A stretch of DNA of 64,000 bases, from NCBI RefSeq assembly GCF_001625305.1, contig NW_017804265.1, positions 520,098-584,097 on the forward strand. The letters run 5' to 3'. Positions 1 to 10,481 of the stretch are shown piece after piece. The notes beneath the pieces are model-generated. The model was not told where the DNA came from and searched no databases. It worked only from the letters and a program-made list of their open reading frames with translations. How positions within the stretch are numbered: the stretch's first letter is position 1; the number at the start of each line of letters is the position of its first letter. The DNA is from Branchiostoma belcheri (Eukaryota; Chordata; Leptocardii; Amphioxiformes; Branchiostomatidae). Made by a program: the position numbers and the translations under genes.

Positions 1-225
1 TGAACAGAAGGTTTGTTTGTTTGTTTGTTTTACATGGATCTCCATTAGTGTAAATTCAACACTATTCTTCCTGGAATTCGCAGTGAATCACCAACTTCCG
101 GATAGTAGTGTTTGGACTACCACACGCTAGGGCCCTACCCTTTTTCGAAAGGTGTGGTGGGTTCTTTAATGTTAATAATATTGTTATTATTGGCATAATT
201 TTATGTTTACCGAAGGAAGACATCT
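1..225. other. Non-coding stretch upstream of the first visible exon
   Basis: This opens with a short GTTT microsatellite (about 12-30). No exon-like reading frame is visible. It is probably an intron of the CUB/LDLa gene, whose 5' part lies outside the window. Confidence 0.5.
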
Positions 226-440
226 TGTTTTTGCTCAGTTTCTTCCTCTTTTTCTCCAAAGAAATAAGGTCAATGACCTGAACAAAACGTCTGTCACCAT
301 GGTAACTAGTGTTGGGTTACATCATAGCAGGAGGGATTTAGACGCCTGTCATTATATATATATGAATTAACAGAGCAGACCATCTGTGAAGGTAAACATT
401 ATGCATTTGCTTTACAAATATTACCTTTTTGTAATCATTA
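226..440. repeat. Dispersed repeat, copy 1
   Basis: This segment is clearly related to 54931-55165. Shared blocks include CACCATGGTAACTAGTGTT, AGCAGGAGGGATTTAGA and AATTAACAGAGCAGACCAT, in the same order and orientation. It has no coding potential. It is likely a short interspersed or non-autonomous transposable element; its ends were not resolved. Confidence 0.7.
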
Positions 441-460
441 TTATTTCTTAATATTCTTAG

Positions 461-3202
461 GTTGTGCTCCAGTTCCTAGCCATGGACATCCGCCAGCCCG
501 GCAGCAACGTCACCTCCGACGTGTGCACCACCAACAGGCTCGACATCTACAACGGCAACTACGAGGACCCCTTCGCCTCCTACGACAGGAAAGTCTGCAG
601 CATGTCCAGAGACTTCATCTCAGCCAAGAGTAACATCTCTCTGCACCTCACCACCAACTCGTCCGGACAAGGAAGCTTTGACATCATGTTCACCACTTAC
701 TACTTCAGCCCATCCGGTGAGAGATCATTTCTTTTTAGATCGAAGATCCCCTTGATTATGATGACAATCTTAGACCAAGTGCGTTTGCCCGTTCACTATG
801 TCGATATTTGGTGTGTGCCTTGTTTTAAAACCCTTTTAAGAAAGATAAAGGCATAGAACTGTGTATGTGAATGAGAAAAAAAAAACACGTAGATAGCGAA
901 TGAGGTCTTGGCTGTCAGAATTTCAACCTCCAATTTGACCAACTGTCAGTCTAGGGTTACACAATCTTCCCCTTTTGCCTCTACTGTATTAAAATAACTA
1001 CGTACTCAAGCGCAAAGAAAGAAATACACCGAAAACAAAACCTCCAAACATGGAGATAACAAAAATCTGTATGTTAAGCGAGACATAGACATAAATGTCT
1101 TCAAGAAGGCAAAATTAAAATGCATTTCTGCCACAAGTCACTGAAGCTAGTATCTTTAACAAGAAGAAAATAAATTTGAAGTTAAAACAACATCTTGCCA
1201 CAGGCCACTGCCCTCAAGGCGACTTCTTCAAGTGTTCGAACGACCGCTGCATTGACTCCAGCCTGACGTGTGACGGCTACCACAACTGTGGTAGTGATGA
1301 CGTCAGCGATGAGTCACACTACCAGAACGAGGCAAGGTGCCCAGAACCCGGTAAGGTGTCATTCATAGCTCTTTATACTGTGGCTAATGTCAAAATGTGT
1401 GTCTCATGGACATTTGTATAATGATCCTACAAGGATTGTATTGATATCATTCATCTAATATTGAGTACATTAACTTAAAATACAGCATGTAAAATAAACT
1501 TAAAAATGCCAAAGAGAGACAAAAATACTTGAGTACATAATTATCGTGACTACGATCACGAAGTTATTTATGTTTGATTTACTTTGCCTCTGAAAAGAAA
1601 CTTTTTTTTTTACTATCCGTCGTGCAAAGGTTATGAACTCCCTGCCGTGGCCACCGTTATATCACTGGGCAACATTTAATTGGATTAACTGGCGGTAGAA
1701 ACCAAGAACTGGAAGGATGATTTACAAAGATCGATGTTCCCTTACATCAGAAAAGTGAATTTATGTCCAAACGTCTTTGTTCATTCAATAAGATTTATCA
1801 TGTTTGACAATTTTATGAAATGTTTTTTCAGTCTTATTAGTGTCATATGGGCTTTAATTTGTACCTATAATGGTCGATATGTTAACAGTAATGAAAATAT
1901 TTTGACACCGTGAAAAACAACTAGCGTTGCCAGGCCCTCAGCTTTGATGTTAAAAATAAGATTAATTTTGCATATTCAACAGGCTGTGTGGATATTTTCT
2001 TATTCCTCCGCTCATCACTGTACTGATGTGCAGTCATGTTTACTGGCGATCTACCTCTGGATGCCTGGATGGAATTGCCGAGTAGATATACTATTGCACT
2101 TTAAACTATTTTAAAAATGGCTAAGACTAATGGTCCCAGCAGAAATTCTTGTTTTTTCAGAGATAATTCTAATTGATGTCCTTTCCTATCACTGGATGAG
2201 GGGAAAGGATGGAAAACATAATTATATCCCTATCTCTTAACATTGGAATACCTTTCCTTGGCATCTTTCACAGGAATATTTTGTGCGATAGACGGACGGT
2301 TTAGATTTGATAAATCTTTTTCAGGGATTCAACACTAGCATATGTTTTTGCAGGGATTCATCTGACGTTTGCGGAAATCATGGGGATCGCCATCGGCAGC
2401 TTCGTCCTGCTGGCAGTGTGCGGACTGTGCTGCTACGTGTTTGTGTTCAAGGGATGCGGACAGACGCGAGCGTCGCGCTTCAACCGCCGCTCTCGCCGAA
2501 GACCCGACCGGACCAGCCAGGGAGACATCGCCATGACCCCGCTAACTAGTCTACAGGAGGTCCGCCACAAGGTAGGCCAATCGCCCAAAAACATTTGTTT
2601 TCGGTATGTTTCTTTACGCGTGTACGTGCACTTAGTTATTTGAATTTAGTAGACCTTATTATTACTAGCAGTTATTTTGATAGTAGACGCTGCAAAATGT
2701 GATTCGGAACATCAGGTTGAATGAAGGTTAGACATCTAGGTAATAAGATACGCCAAATTACTCAAGGCTTGAGTAATTTGGCATATCTTATTACCTATAT
2801 ATCTAACCTTCATTGAAGTATCAAAGTTGGCGATTTTTTTTATAGACAACTCACATAGTCCCTAGTTCTTACTCGAGTTCACTGGTACAAAGTTCTATAC
2901 AAAAAGGCTGTATATTTACCATGCGCTATGCTTCGTTCCGCAAGGCTAGTACCTAGTTATACCTGATAAAATAAGGCTATATAGTGTGGATCAGTTATTT
3001 CTAACCTTCCTTTATTGTATCATGCTTACAGGATGGCAGGAGTTCTGCGCACACCGTGTCGTCCCACCGAAGCGGGCCGGTGCAGGCCGCCTGCGCCCCC
3101 GAGAAGAAGTCGCCCACCCTGCCGCCCAAGCCCATCGTCATGGGCGCCGTCAGTAAGAGCATCCCGCTGGAGATAGTGGACATATCCGACAGTAAACGGT
3201 AA
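461..3202 (+). CDS. CUB / LDL-receptor class A single-pass membrane protein, 5'-partial
   Basis: Four coding exons are visible: 461-716, 1204-1350, 2354-2571 and 3032-3202. Intron phases are 1, 1 and 0, and all borders are GT-AG. Exon 1 encodes the C-terminal part of a CUB domain (RLDIYNGNYEDP, then a beta-strand ending DIMFTTYYF). Exon 2 is a complete LDLa module with six Cys and the acidic calcium motif around CDGYHNCGSDDVSDES. Exon 3 encodes a membrane segment (MGIAIGSFVLLAVCGLCCYV) followed by a Cys- and Arg-rich juxtamembrane stretch. Exon 4 encodes a cytoplasmic tail with a proline motif (SPTLPPKP) and stops at TAA 3200-3202. CUB-LDLa-TM order is seen in NETO, LRP3/12 and LEV-10-type receptor auxiliary proteins. 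I infer a cell-surface protein of that broad class but cannot choose among them. The N-terminal exons are missing because the window starts inside the gene. Confidence 0.85.
2719..2812. repeat. Near-perfect inverted repeat (foldback) in the last intron of the CUB gene
   Basis: Arms of about 45 nt run toward a centre near 2764. The left arm contains GGTAATAAGATACGCCAAAT and the right arm its complement with few mismatches. The structure is typical of a small foldback/MITE insertion and contains no reading frame. Confidence 0.75.
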
Positions 3203-4060
3203 CTCTTGGGACACCCCTGGTAAAAATATATATACTACTAATATTACTACATCAGAGAGTTCCTTACATAGTGTACAACAAGTGTTTTTTAACCACAAAT
3301 AAGCAGAGGCCTAAACAGCAAGAGCATTCCGCTGGAGATAGTGGACATATCCGACAGTAAACGGTAACTATTGGGACACCCCTGGTAAAAATATATATAC
3401 TGCTAATATTACTACATCAGAGAGTTCCTTACATAGTGTACAACAACAAGTGTTTTTTAACCACAAATAAGCAGAAGCCTAAACAGCAAGAGCATCCCGC
3501 TGGAGATAGTGGACATATCCGACAGTAAACGGTAACTCTTGGGACACCCCTGGTAAAAAAAAATATATCCACTATATCCCATTTTGTATAAGAGAGTTCC
3601 CTACTCAACAACAACTGTTTTTTTTGTTGCCAAAACTAAACAGAGGCCCTAACAGCAAGAGCATCCCGCTGGAGATAGTGGACATATCCGAAAGTAAACG
3701 GTAACTCTTGGGACACCCCTGGTAAAAATATATCCACTATATCACATTTTGTATAAGAAAGTTCCTTATACAACAACAAGTGTTTTTTTAACCACAAATA
3801 AGCAGAGGCCTAAACAGCAAGAGCATCCCGCTGGAGATAGTGGACATATCCGACAGTAAACGGTAACTCTTGGGACACCCCTGGTAAAAAAATATCTACT
3901 GTATCACATTATGTATAAGACTATGATGTTCCTTATTCAACAACAAGTGTTTTTTTAACCACAAATAAGCAGAGGCCTAAACAGCAAGAGCATCCCGCTG
4001 GAGATAGTGGACATATCCGACAGTAAACGGTAACTCTTGGGACACCCCTGGTAAAAATAT
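3158..4060 (+). repeat. Tandem array of six copies of the terminal coding-exon end
   Basis: The last 45 nt of the CUB-gene reading frame, with its stop codon and about 25 nt beyond, recurs with starts near 3158, 3323, 3491, 3660, 3822 and 3989, a period of about 162-169 nt. Copy 1 is the real exon end. Copies 2-6 are preceded by a different sequence ending in TAAACAG, which resembles a splice acceptor. Every copy keeps an open frame ending in the same residues (IPLEIVDIS, then SKR and stop); copy 4 has Asp to Glu. Between copies are 3'-UTR-like AT-rich spacers. Confidence 0.85.
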
Positions 4061-4101
4061 CCAATATATCACATTTTGTATAAGAGGGTTCTTTGTTCTA
4101 A

Positions 4102-4370
4102 TCTCCAAGCAGATCATACGGTGGTGAGGCAGTGTCCATTGGCCAGAGTGTTCGTTAGCCACCTTCGGTGGCCGGGCAAACTCCTCTGGCTAATGGATTC
4201 TGTCTTGCCACCGAGAGGGATCTGCTAGTACTTAATTCAACAACCATTGGGATTTTCTTACTAATTCCTATTAAGTAGATATTTGGGGGCCATCAAGAAA
4301 GGCAGAAAACCAATAAAAACACCTAACACATGTCAAAAACAAGCAGAGGCCCAAACCTCTGCTTGGAGAG
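4102..4370. mobile_element. Non-autonomous inverted-repeat element, family A copy 1
   Basis: It begins TCTCCAAGCAGATC and ends with the inverted counterpart CCTCTGCTTGGAGA. Inside are further inverted segments (GGTGGTGAGGCAGTGTCCAT against ATGGATTCTGTCTTGCCACC). A second copy with the same ends lies at 58501-58657. No transposase frame is present, so this is MITE-like. Confidence 0.75.
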
Positions 4371-7300
4371 TCAATTTTTCCTAAAAAAAAATCCGACGTT
4401 TCGATGACTGTCAACCACTTTAGACACAAACATCTCCGTTTGTCACCAAAATGTCGAATGTAAAACCAACCAGTTGTTGAATACAGAGCCTATTAGGACA
4501 GTCTCTTTGCAAACCTGAAATATTCACGGATATATCGTATTCTTTTTAACTTTTTGAGAAAATTTGTGGATCCAATGAAACAACAAGCCATTTGAAATCT
4601 ATCTTCAATGTCTGCTTGTAGCTTGTAAAATCTATACTCCTTCGAAGACCTGCATTAAATATGCCACCTTTCTAGTGATATTCAGACTTCAACATTTCAT
4701 TACAATACCCACAGCATTGATGACATGCTCCCCAAATGATATCATCAATACCACTGATTAAATTGCAACTTAAATATATTGATATGGAATCATCCAATCT
4801 AAGAAGTGGGTATTTTTTGTTAAATACAAGGTTTTATATAGCGTATCAGCACTTTAATTCAATGTTATTTACACATCAGGTGAAGTGATTCACACATTCA
4901 ACTGACGTGACGGCCAAGTTTCCAACTGTGCCGCAAGAATAATGTTACTTCACATTGACCCTTAAAACTAGCATACTGAAGTAGCCGATTGTTCACAGGA
5001 TTAGGCAGCAGAAAGGTTAAGATATCACTTTGTTACATGTTAAAAGACATCAAAAACTAATATGATAAAAAGACATTAAAAACAACGTTTCGATAATGTT
5101 TACATTTCTGTCTTTCTGATTGTTGACATTCAGTTAAACCCTTATGTAAAAGACTATTCAATGTTATGTAATGATTATTCTTTGTGGTTAGTCATATTGC
5201 AACAGCAGAACACAGCAACCAACTGTGCCATTGTCATAAGTCAGATGTTTCAGATAGCATTCTATATATGATTAACGGCTACGAAACCCTAATACACTTA
5301 CATTTTATGGCGTGATACTTAAAAGCACGCAAAATGGTATAAAATAGTGTCAGTTGGAACTACTAGTACTTTATGCAGGTTTTCGGCATATAGATATTCG
5401 AATATCAATAGCGTTGAAAGCTTAGCAGCAGCCTTCAAAAGATATACACGATTACGACAATGTATAACACATTAGACAGTCAAAAATGTGCTATTTTACA
5501 CAAGACAACAGCAAAGGATATATTCTATAGATTTTGGGCATGGGCATCAACTACAACTTTGATTCTAATATTATACTACTAGCCTTCTACACAAGACAGC
5601 TGTACTATTATCATCGACACAAAGGAATGTGAGAAAAGATGGACATTTGTTGTGAACAGTCCTAGAACTATTTTGTGAATAAAAGTTCATGTTTTCTGAG
5701 GGCAAATAATTGTATCTGGTCATTGTGAAGAAGCAGGAAAAGCAGAATGATAAAACAGCAAGAGTTTGCGCCGAAGGAAAATGATAGATAGAAAGATATA
5801 TGGGTACTAGATAGATGGGTTGGACAGCGTGGCCGGTTTATATATGGCCTGATACCTATCTTTTGGGACGACCATGCATGCCCAAACCACCATCTCGGGA
5901 CCATTTCACAAGCAATACGACACCTACTCTGCCGCCGCGCCGCGTGCCTGCGAAGCTAGTGTGTTACGCCGAAGGGCGGTTATACCGGCTATATCGATAC
6001 AGATACAATACGGACAAAATTACAGTCAGATAATAAGAGGCTCTTAAAAGTCTCAGGTCTAGAAGAATCCATCAATTAAGTTTTGACAGAACCACTGATG
6101 ACCCTTAGGTCAATCGGCTGCCGGCATTGCTGCAAGCAACGGACGTTTAGTACGCACACACTCTCTTAAGAGAAAGCCATATGGAGTAAAAATAACTTTG
6201 ATATAGCATGTATTGCAAAACTATAAAGGTTATCAGATACTGGTTAGTAATGGTAACATGTAAGATAAGTGTCAGTATGCGAAGTGTTATATGGGAATCA
6301 GTAAGAGATGTAAGTTTGTCAAATCTTTAGCTTTGTTTGGACGAGTCCATTGAACAACCACGCCCCCTTCAGTTGTCAGCTCCTCTGCTCAACCAGAACC
6401 ATACTGGGGTCAATGACCGGTACCTTTAAACAACTAACCCATAATTTACAATAAAAGTAGGAGTATGATAAACTGGGCAAAGCGACTGGGACTACAGGCA
6501 ATAACAGCTCTTTTACTCATTACAGACGAGAAGAATATCTTCTTGTCCTTCACCGACAATTTGCCCCTTTTTTTCACAAATGAGCCCAGTTACTGACTAC
6601 GCGTCCGCAAATCTGGGACGTCAAAGACGAAGCTGGTAGAACCGGTTATTAGATTTAAATGGACAACGGAACCATGTGTAGCGCCTCGTGCTGGTTTGAA
6701 GAGGGGGCGTATAGTACCTTTACGTTTCAAAGAAAGAGGAACGAATAAACAACTTGTTGAAATGTATAATTTTCTTAGTGAAAGTAGTTGTAGTCTTAAA
6801 TCCTTCATAACATCACAGGCTTGAGGCCTCTGTTTATGTGATAAGTGACAAATTATGAAGGGAAAGGTAAACATTGTGATTATTAATTAGGGCGGAATGG
6901 CTGTTTGGGGTTAAAGGGTCTGGATGAAAAATTATGATGGCAGATTTTACCTCGGGCGATTTGCCAAAAATACGTTTATGAATTTGTACTACTCTTGCAT
7001 GCTTTGAATAAACTTTGGCAGATGATAAATAAACTGTGGGAAGGGACCGTTGTGACCTGACTAAACGCACTATAAGGAGGAATTGCAAGAATGATGATAA
7101 TGATACAATGATCCAGTTAATAGCACAGGTGGGGTTCGTACACAGAAGTCTGAGACACAGGTGACTGAGTGACCTCTGCCCTTTGATCACCGCGTGCTAA
7201 GCAGCGGTAACCGGTGACAGACGGCCCAGTTGTCGGTGTGGAGACCTCAGCAGTCGGACGTACCGAGGCAGGGGGCTTCCAGCACACAACCTCCCGTTGT

Positions 7301-8109
7301 CACCGCCAAGTCATCGCTACTTTTGATAAAGGTAGGTGGATACTCGTAGTACAGCTTCTTTCCCCGGACTGCAAAATTATGGAACTCTCTTCCAAACAGC
7401 TGCTTTCCGTCTGATTACAATCCACAAAGCTTTAAAACAAAGGTCCACCGCCATCTCTTGACAACTACATTATACTCACTTAAGTACCTCTAGCTCTATG
7501 CCTAGAAGTGGCCAAAAATAATTGGCCTTGCATTGACACTGAGCGTCGTCGACACCGTTAAAAAAAGTACTGTAACGATCGGTAACTGAAAAAAGCTAAC
7601 CTATGATTATTAGATTTAAATGGCTAACGCGAAGAGGTGTAAGGCCTACGGGGGAGGTTTAAAAGGGGATGGGGAGGAGGGGACACCTGTCCTTTTAAAG
7701 GAAGTGGAGATGAATGAAAAACTTAAGTGTTGTTACCAAGTCTAGGATAATGGTCGAGTAGATTCTATCGATATTGTATGTTTATAGTCTATAGTCGTCT
7801 TAACTTTGCCGTATGCAATCGTGCAGCTGTACGCGCATAGAATTTAAATTGCGAATATTTGCCAACGTCCGAATCTGATTAGCTTTTTTTAAACATCCAT
7901 ATACTGTAATATTGATATATTGATATCAAATATACTCCATATTGATACCAAATATACCGGTACAATTGTACCCCTTAGAGACAGAAAATGTATCACAGTA
8001 GACAGATTATGCCAGTATGTAAGTATTGCGAGACATAACAAAATGGGAGCAGAGTAATCTCAGTATGTGTCAATCAAACTACAGACCAGAAATACCATCC
8101 ACTTTATGG

Positions 8110-8366
8110 TATAGCCTCCTTCGCAGACTTGTAGGGCGGCGGTCTTATTTGTTTTCGGTGAGCGACGCGAATTATGCCGCAGAGGGACGGTTTTGCTGCC
8201 GATGGAGTTTTGCCAGGGAGAGATGGTTTCGCCCCCCCCCAACAACCCTCTTTCCTCGGCAAAATTCCCTCGGCGTCAAAACCGTCCCTCTGCGGCATAA
8301 TTCGCGTCGCTCATCGAAAACAAATACGGCCGCCGTTCTATCTATAAGTCTGCGAAGGAGGCTATA
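8110..8366. mobile_element. Foldback/MITE element with long inverted arms
   Basis: The sequence starts TATAGCCTCCTTCGCAGACT and ends with the exact inverse AGTCTGCGAAGGAGGCTATA. The arms continue inward for roughly 120 nt with scattered differences, sharing CGCGAATTATGCCGCAGAGG, and meet near 8238. Small frames read from it on both strands are artefacts of the palindrome. Confidence 0.85.
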
Positions 8367-10124
8367 TATGACAGATGTATCTGGGGTCATGGAGTCATTA
8401 AACATTCGCACTTTCTGACAACCTGTTGTGGAGCCGCGTCGGTGTCTGAGGCAATTAAAAGGGGCGTGTTGAAAAATAGGTCAGTCTATAATGGCACATG
8501 GCCTAGGCACATTTGAAACTAGCCTGAGAGTTTAGTTTTAAACTTACGCGTTTTATGTCTTTTGAGTGAAGCTGTAACTAGAATTATTGATAGTTACTAA
8601 AGAATGTACGTACGTTGTAAGGCTACGGATAAAGGTATATTTTGATCTATCCAAAACTGAGAAAGTTTTGTAACTTTTCTGACCAAACAACACGTCTCCA
8701 TCTGGACACTTCTGAATAACTTTTCATAAACAAAATGATTACAGGTTAATGTTTCTACTAGAAGTACGTAAACATCACGGAACAAAACCTAACCAAAAAG
8801 GTATTGATAGGCATTGTTATTAGGTGTTACAGAGGGTAAACAAACAGTTTACACCTTGTTTACACTTTTTCTGAATGCACTTTTTTTAACCTATGAAGAA
8901 AAGAATGCTTAAGTGTGTCAACATGAAATTAAAAATCAAAATACCAAACTTCCCCGCTTGACTCAATGTTGGATATAAAGAAAGTAGAAGAAAAGTGAGA
9001 GTAGGATAAAAGTGAAGTAACGCTTCAGTGACAATAAATAAGAGAAGACCCTCGGGGCATCCCTTTCAAAACATACCAGTGACAGTAATCACACTGAGAT
9101 AAGTAGACCATTTAGAAGTATACCTCCCCGCGTGCAAAGGATAACACATGGCATCATACTGTGTGTTTTAGTAAGCAAATATAATATCCCTGGTTGTCAA
9201 TCGAAGTCTATGCCGTGTATTCATTTTGAATGTTATACCGTCTATGACAAAAATGGTGGGAGGTAACAGAATAAGGAAGATAAAATTGCAAAAACATGCA
9301 TACTAGCGATGCGTTTATATCTTGTTGACAAAGTGATTGACGTTAGAAAGACGAGAAAACATCAAAAGGCTTCACTCCTTGGTAACCATGACGCAAAACA
9401 AATTAGACAGGGACGCGTTGGTAGACAAAATAAATGGCAAGTCGCCTGGAGCTGCCCATCTATCTGTCAGATTTCTATAGTGTCTTTGTGGATTAAATAG
9501 CAGACTACTGTAAAATGGCTCGATGGATAATTGGGCGAGAGAGATATTCACATGTGGTAACATCTGTATCGAAAACGCATAGAAATGTTGAAATACTTGA
9601 TAGTTTGACCACACGTGTGGACTGTGGAGTGCGTCAAAAATATTAATGGGAATAATGGGAAAAGGATAAGTAATTAGGTGATTGCATTTTTGAAAGATAA
9701 AGTGCATTTGACGAAATGTGGGATAAATGGTTTCCATACAAATGTAGATATGGTCAAGCGACAACTAAACGTTGCAATCGGACTTGTATGATAACCCCTT
9801 TCCATTACAACACGACAAAGAACATCTTTCTGAAACCATACTGCTAATAAGATAAAGACAGAACCATTTCTGTACTGGCGCTTGGACCAAGAAGATATAG
9901 GGTTACAAATGTTAACAAAGGGGTTGATTATAGTCGGCGCTTTAACCTCGGGATACAGATTAAAGGCATATTGTGTTTTAAAACACGCCCACTATACCAT
10001 AGGTACGCTAGACATGTCACAGCTGTTTGTAAATAAATACCAAGAGACGTCCATAACCGAACCTAGTAGGTACTCATTTCCAGTGAAGCAAAGAAAGTCG
10101 TGTAGAGTTCATTTGCAGCGGGCA

Positions 10125-10190
10125 AAAGGTCTACGACAGGGCAGGAGTCGAGCCGAACACCCTGCCATTACGCTACAAGACCCCACTAAG
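10125..10190 (-). repeat. tRNA-like SINE head fragment
   Basis: On the minus strand this reads like a degenerate tRNA-type Pol III promoter: an A-box-like TAGCGTAATGGCAGG, then a B-box-like GGCTCGACTCC. No full cloverleaf is apparent. It is probably a truncated SINE just upstream of the first coding exon of the discoidin gene. Confidence 0.4.
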
Positions 10191-10234
10191 TATAAAAAGA
10201 TTGTGTAACAGTAATTTGTCTAATTCTATTGCAG

Positions 10235-10481
10235 AACTGTAGCGAGGACACAGGCACGATGGCGACCGCAGACGACATCGCGGCTCTGAAGGCGACCGTC
10301 GCGTCACTGTCCAAGATGATGGAAGAACAGAAGAAGCAGATGGAGGACATCCGGTCTTTGATCAAGGATGTTTCCATCAAGACGGGGAAGAGTTTCGGGT
10401 TCAAGGCCACGATGAAATCTGCGATGACGTCGATCAGTGTATCTGGCATAAAGGCTGCATCGAACCCAGAACTGCTAGCAA
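10235..10481 (+). other. First coding exon: 5'UTR end plus N-terminal coiled coil
   Basis: The acceptor TTGCAG ends at 10234 and the ATG is at 10259. Residues 1-74 are encoded, with a heptad-like stretch at about 6-40 rich in Lys, Glu and Met, then a basic Ser/Thr region. The exon ends in phase 1 at a GTAAGT donor. A Met start here is supported by the lack of an upstream in-frame continuation across the acceptor. Confidence 0.8.

Larger units (their letters stand above)
4371..10234. other. Gene-poor AT-rich interval between the CUB gene and the giant discoidin gene
   Basis: No exon with convincing coding character was found on either strand. The interval includes a foldback element (8110-8366), a short repeat motif at about 5966-6005 that recurs inverted at about 12399-12445, two loosely similar segments starting TTAGATTTAAATGG near 6649 and 7611, and a tRNA-like fragment near 10125-10190. 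A GC-richer block at 7205-7331 ending in a good donor (AAAGGTAGGT) could be a 5'-untranslated exon of the downstream gene; this is speculative. Confidence 0.5.

Noticed and set aside
6590..7190. Minus-strand frames of 94 and 118 codons
   Set aside because: Hydrophobic and low-complexity in an AT-rich desert, with no recognisable family and no supporting exons.
8026..8418. Overlapping frames of 61-130 codons on both strands
   Set aside because: They arise from the two complementary arms of the foldback element at 8110-8366.
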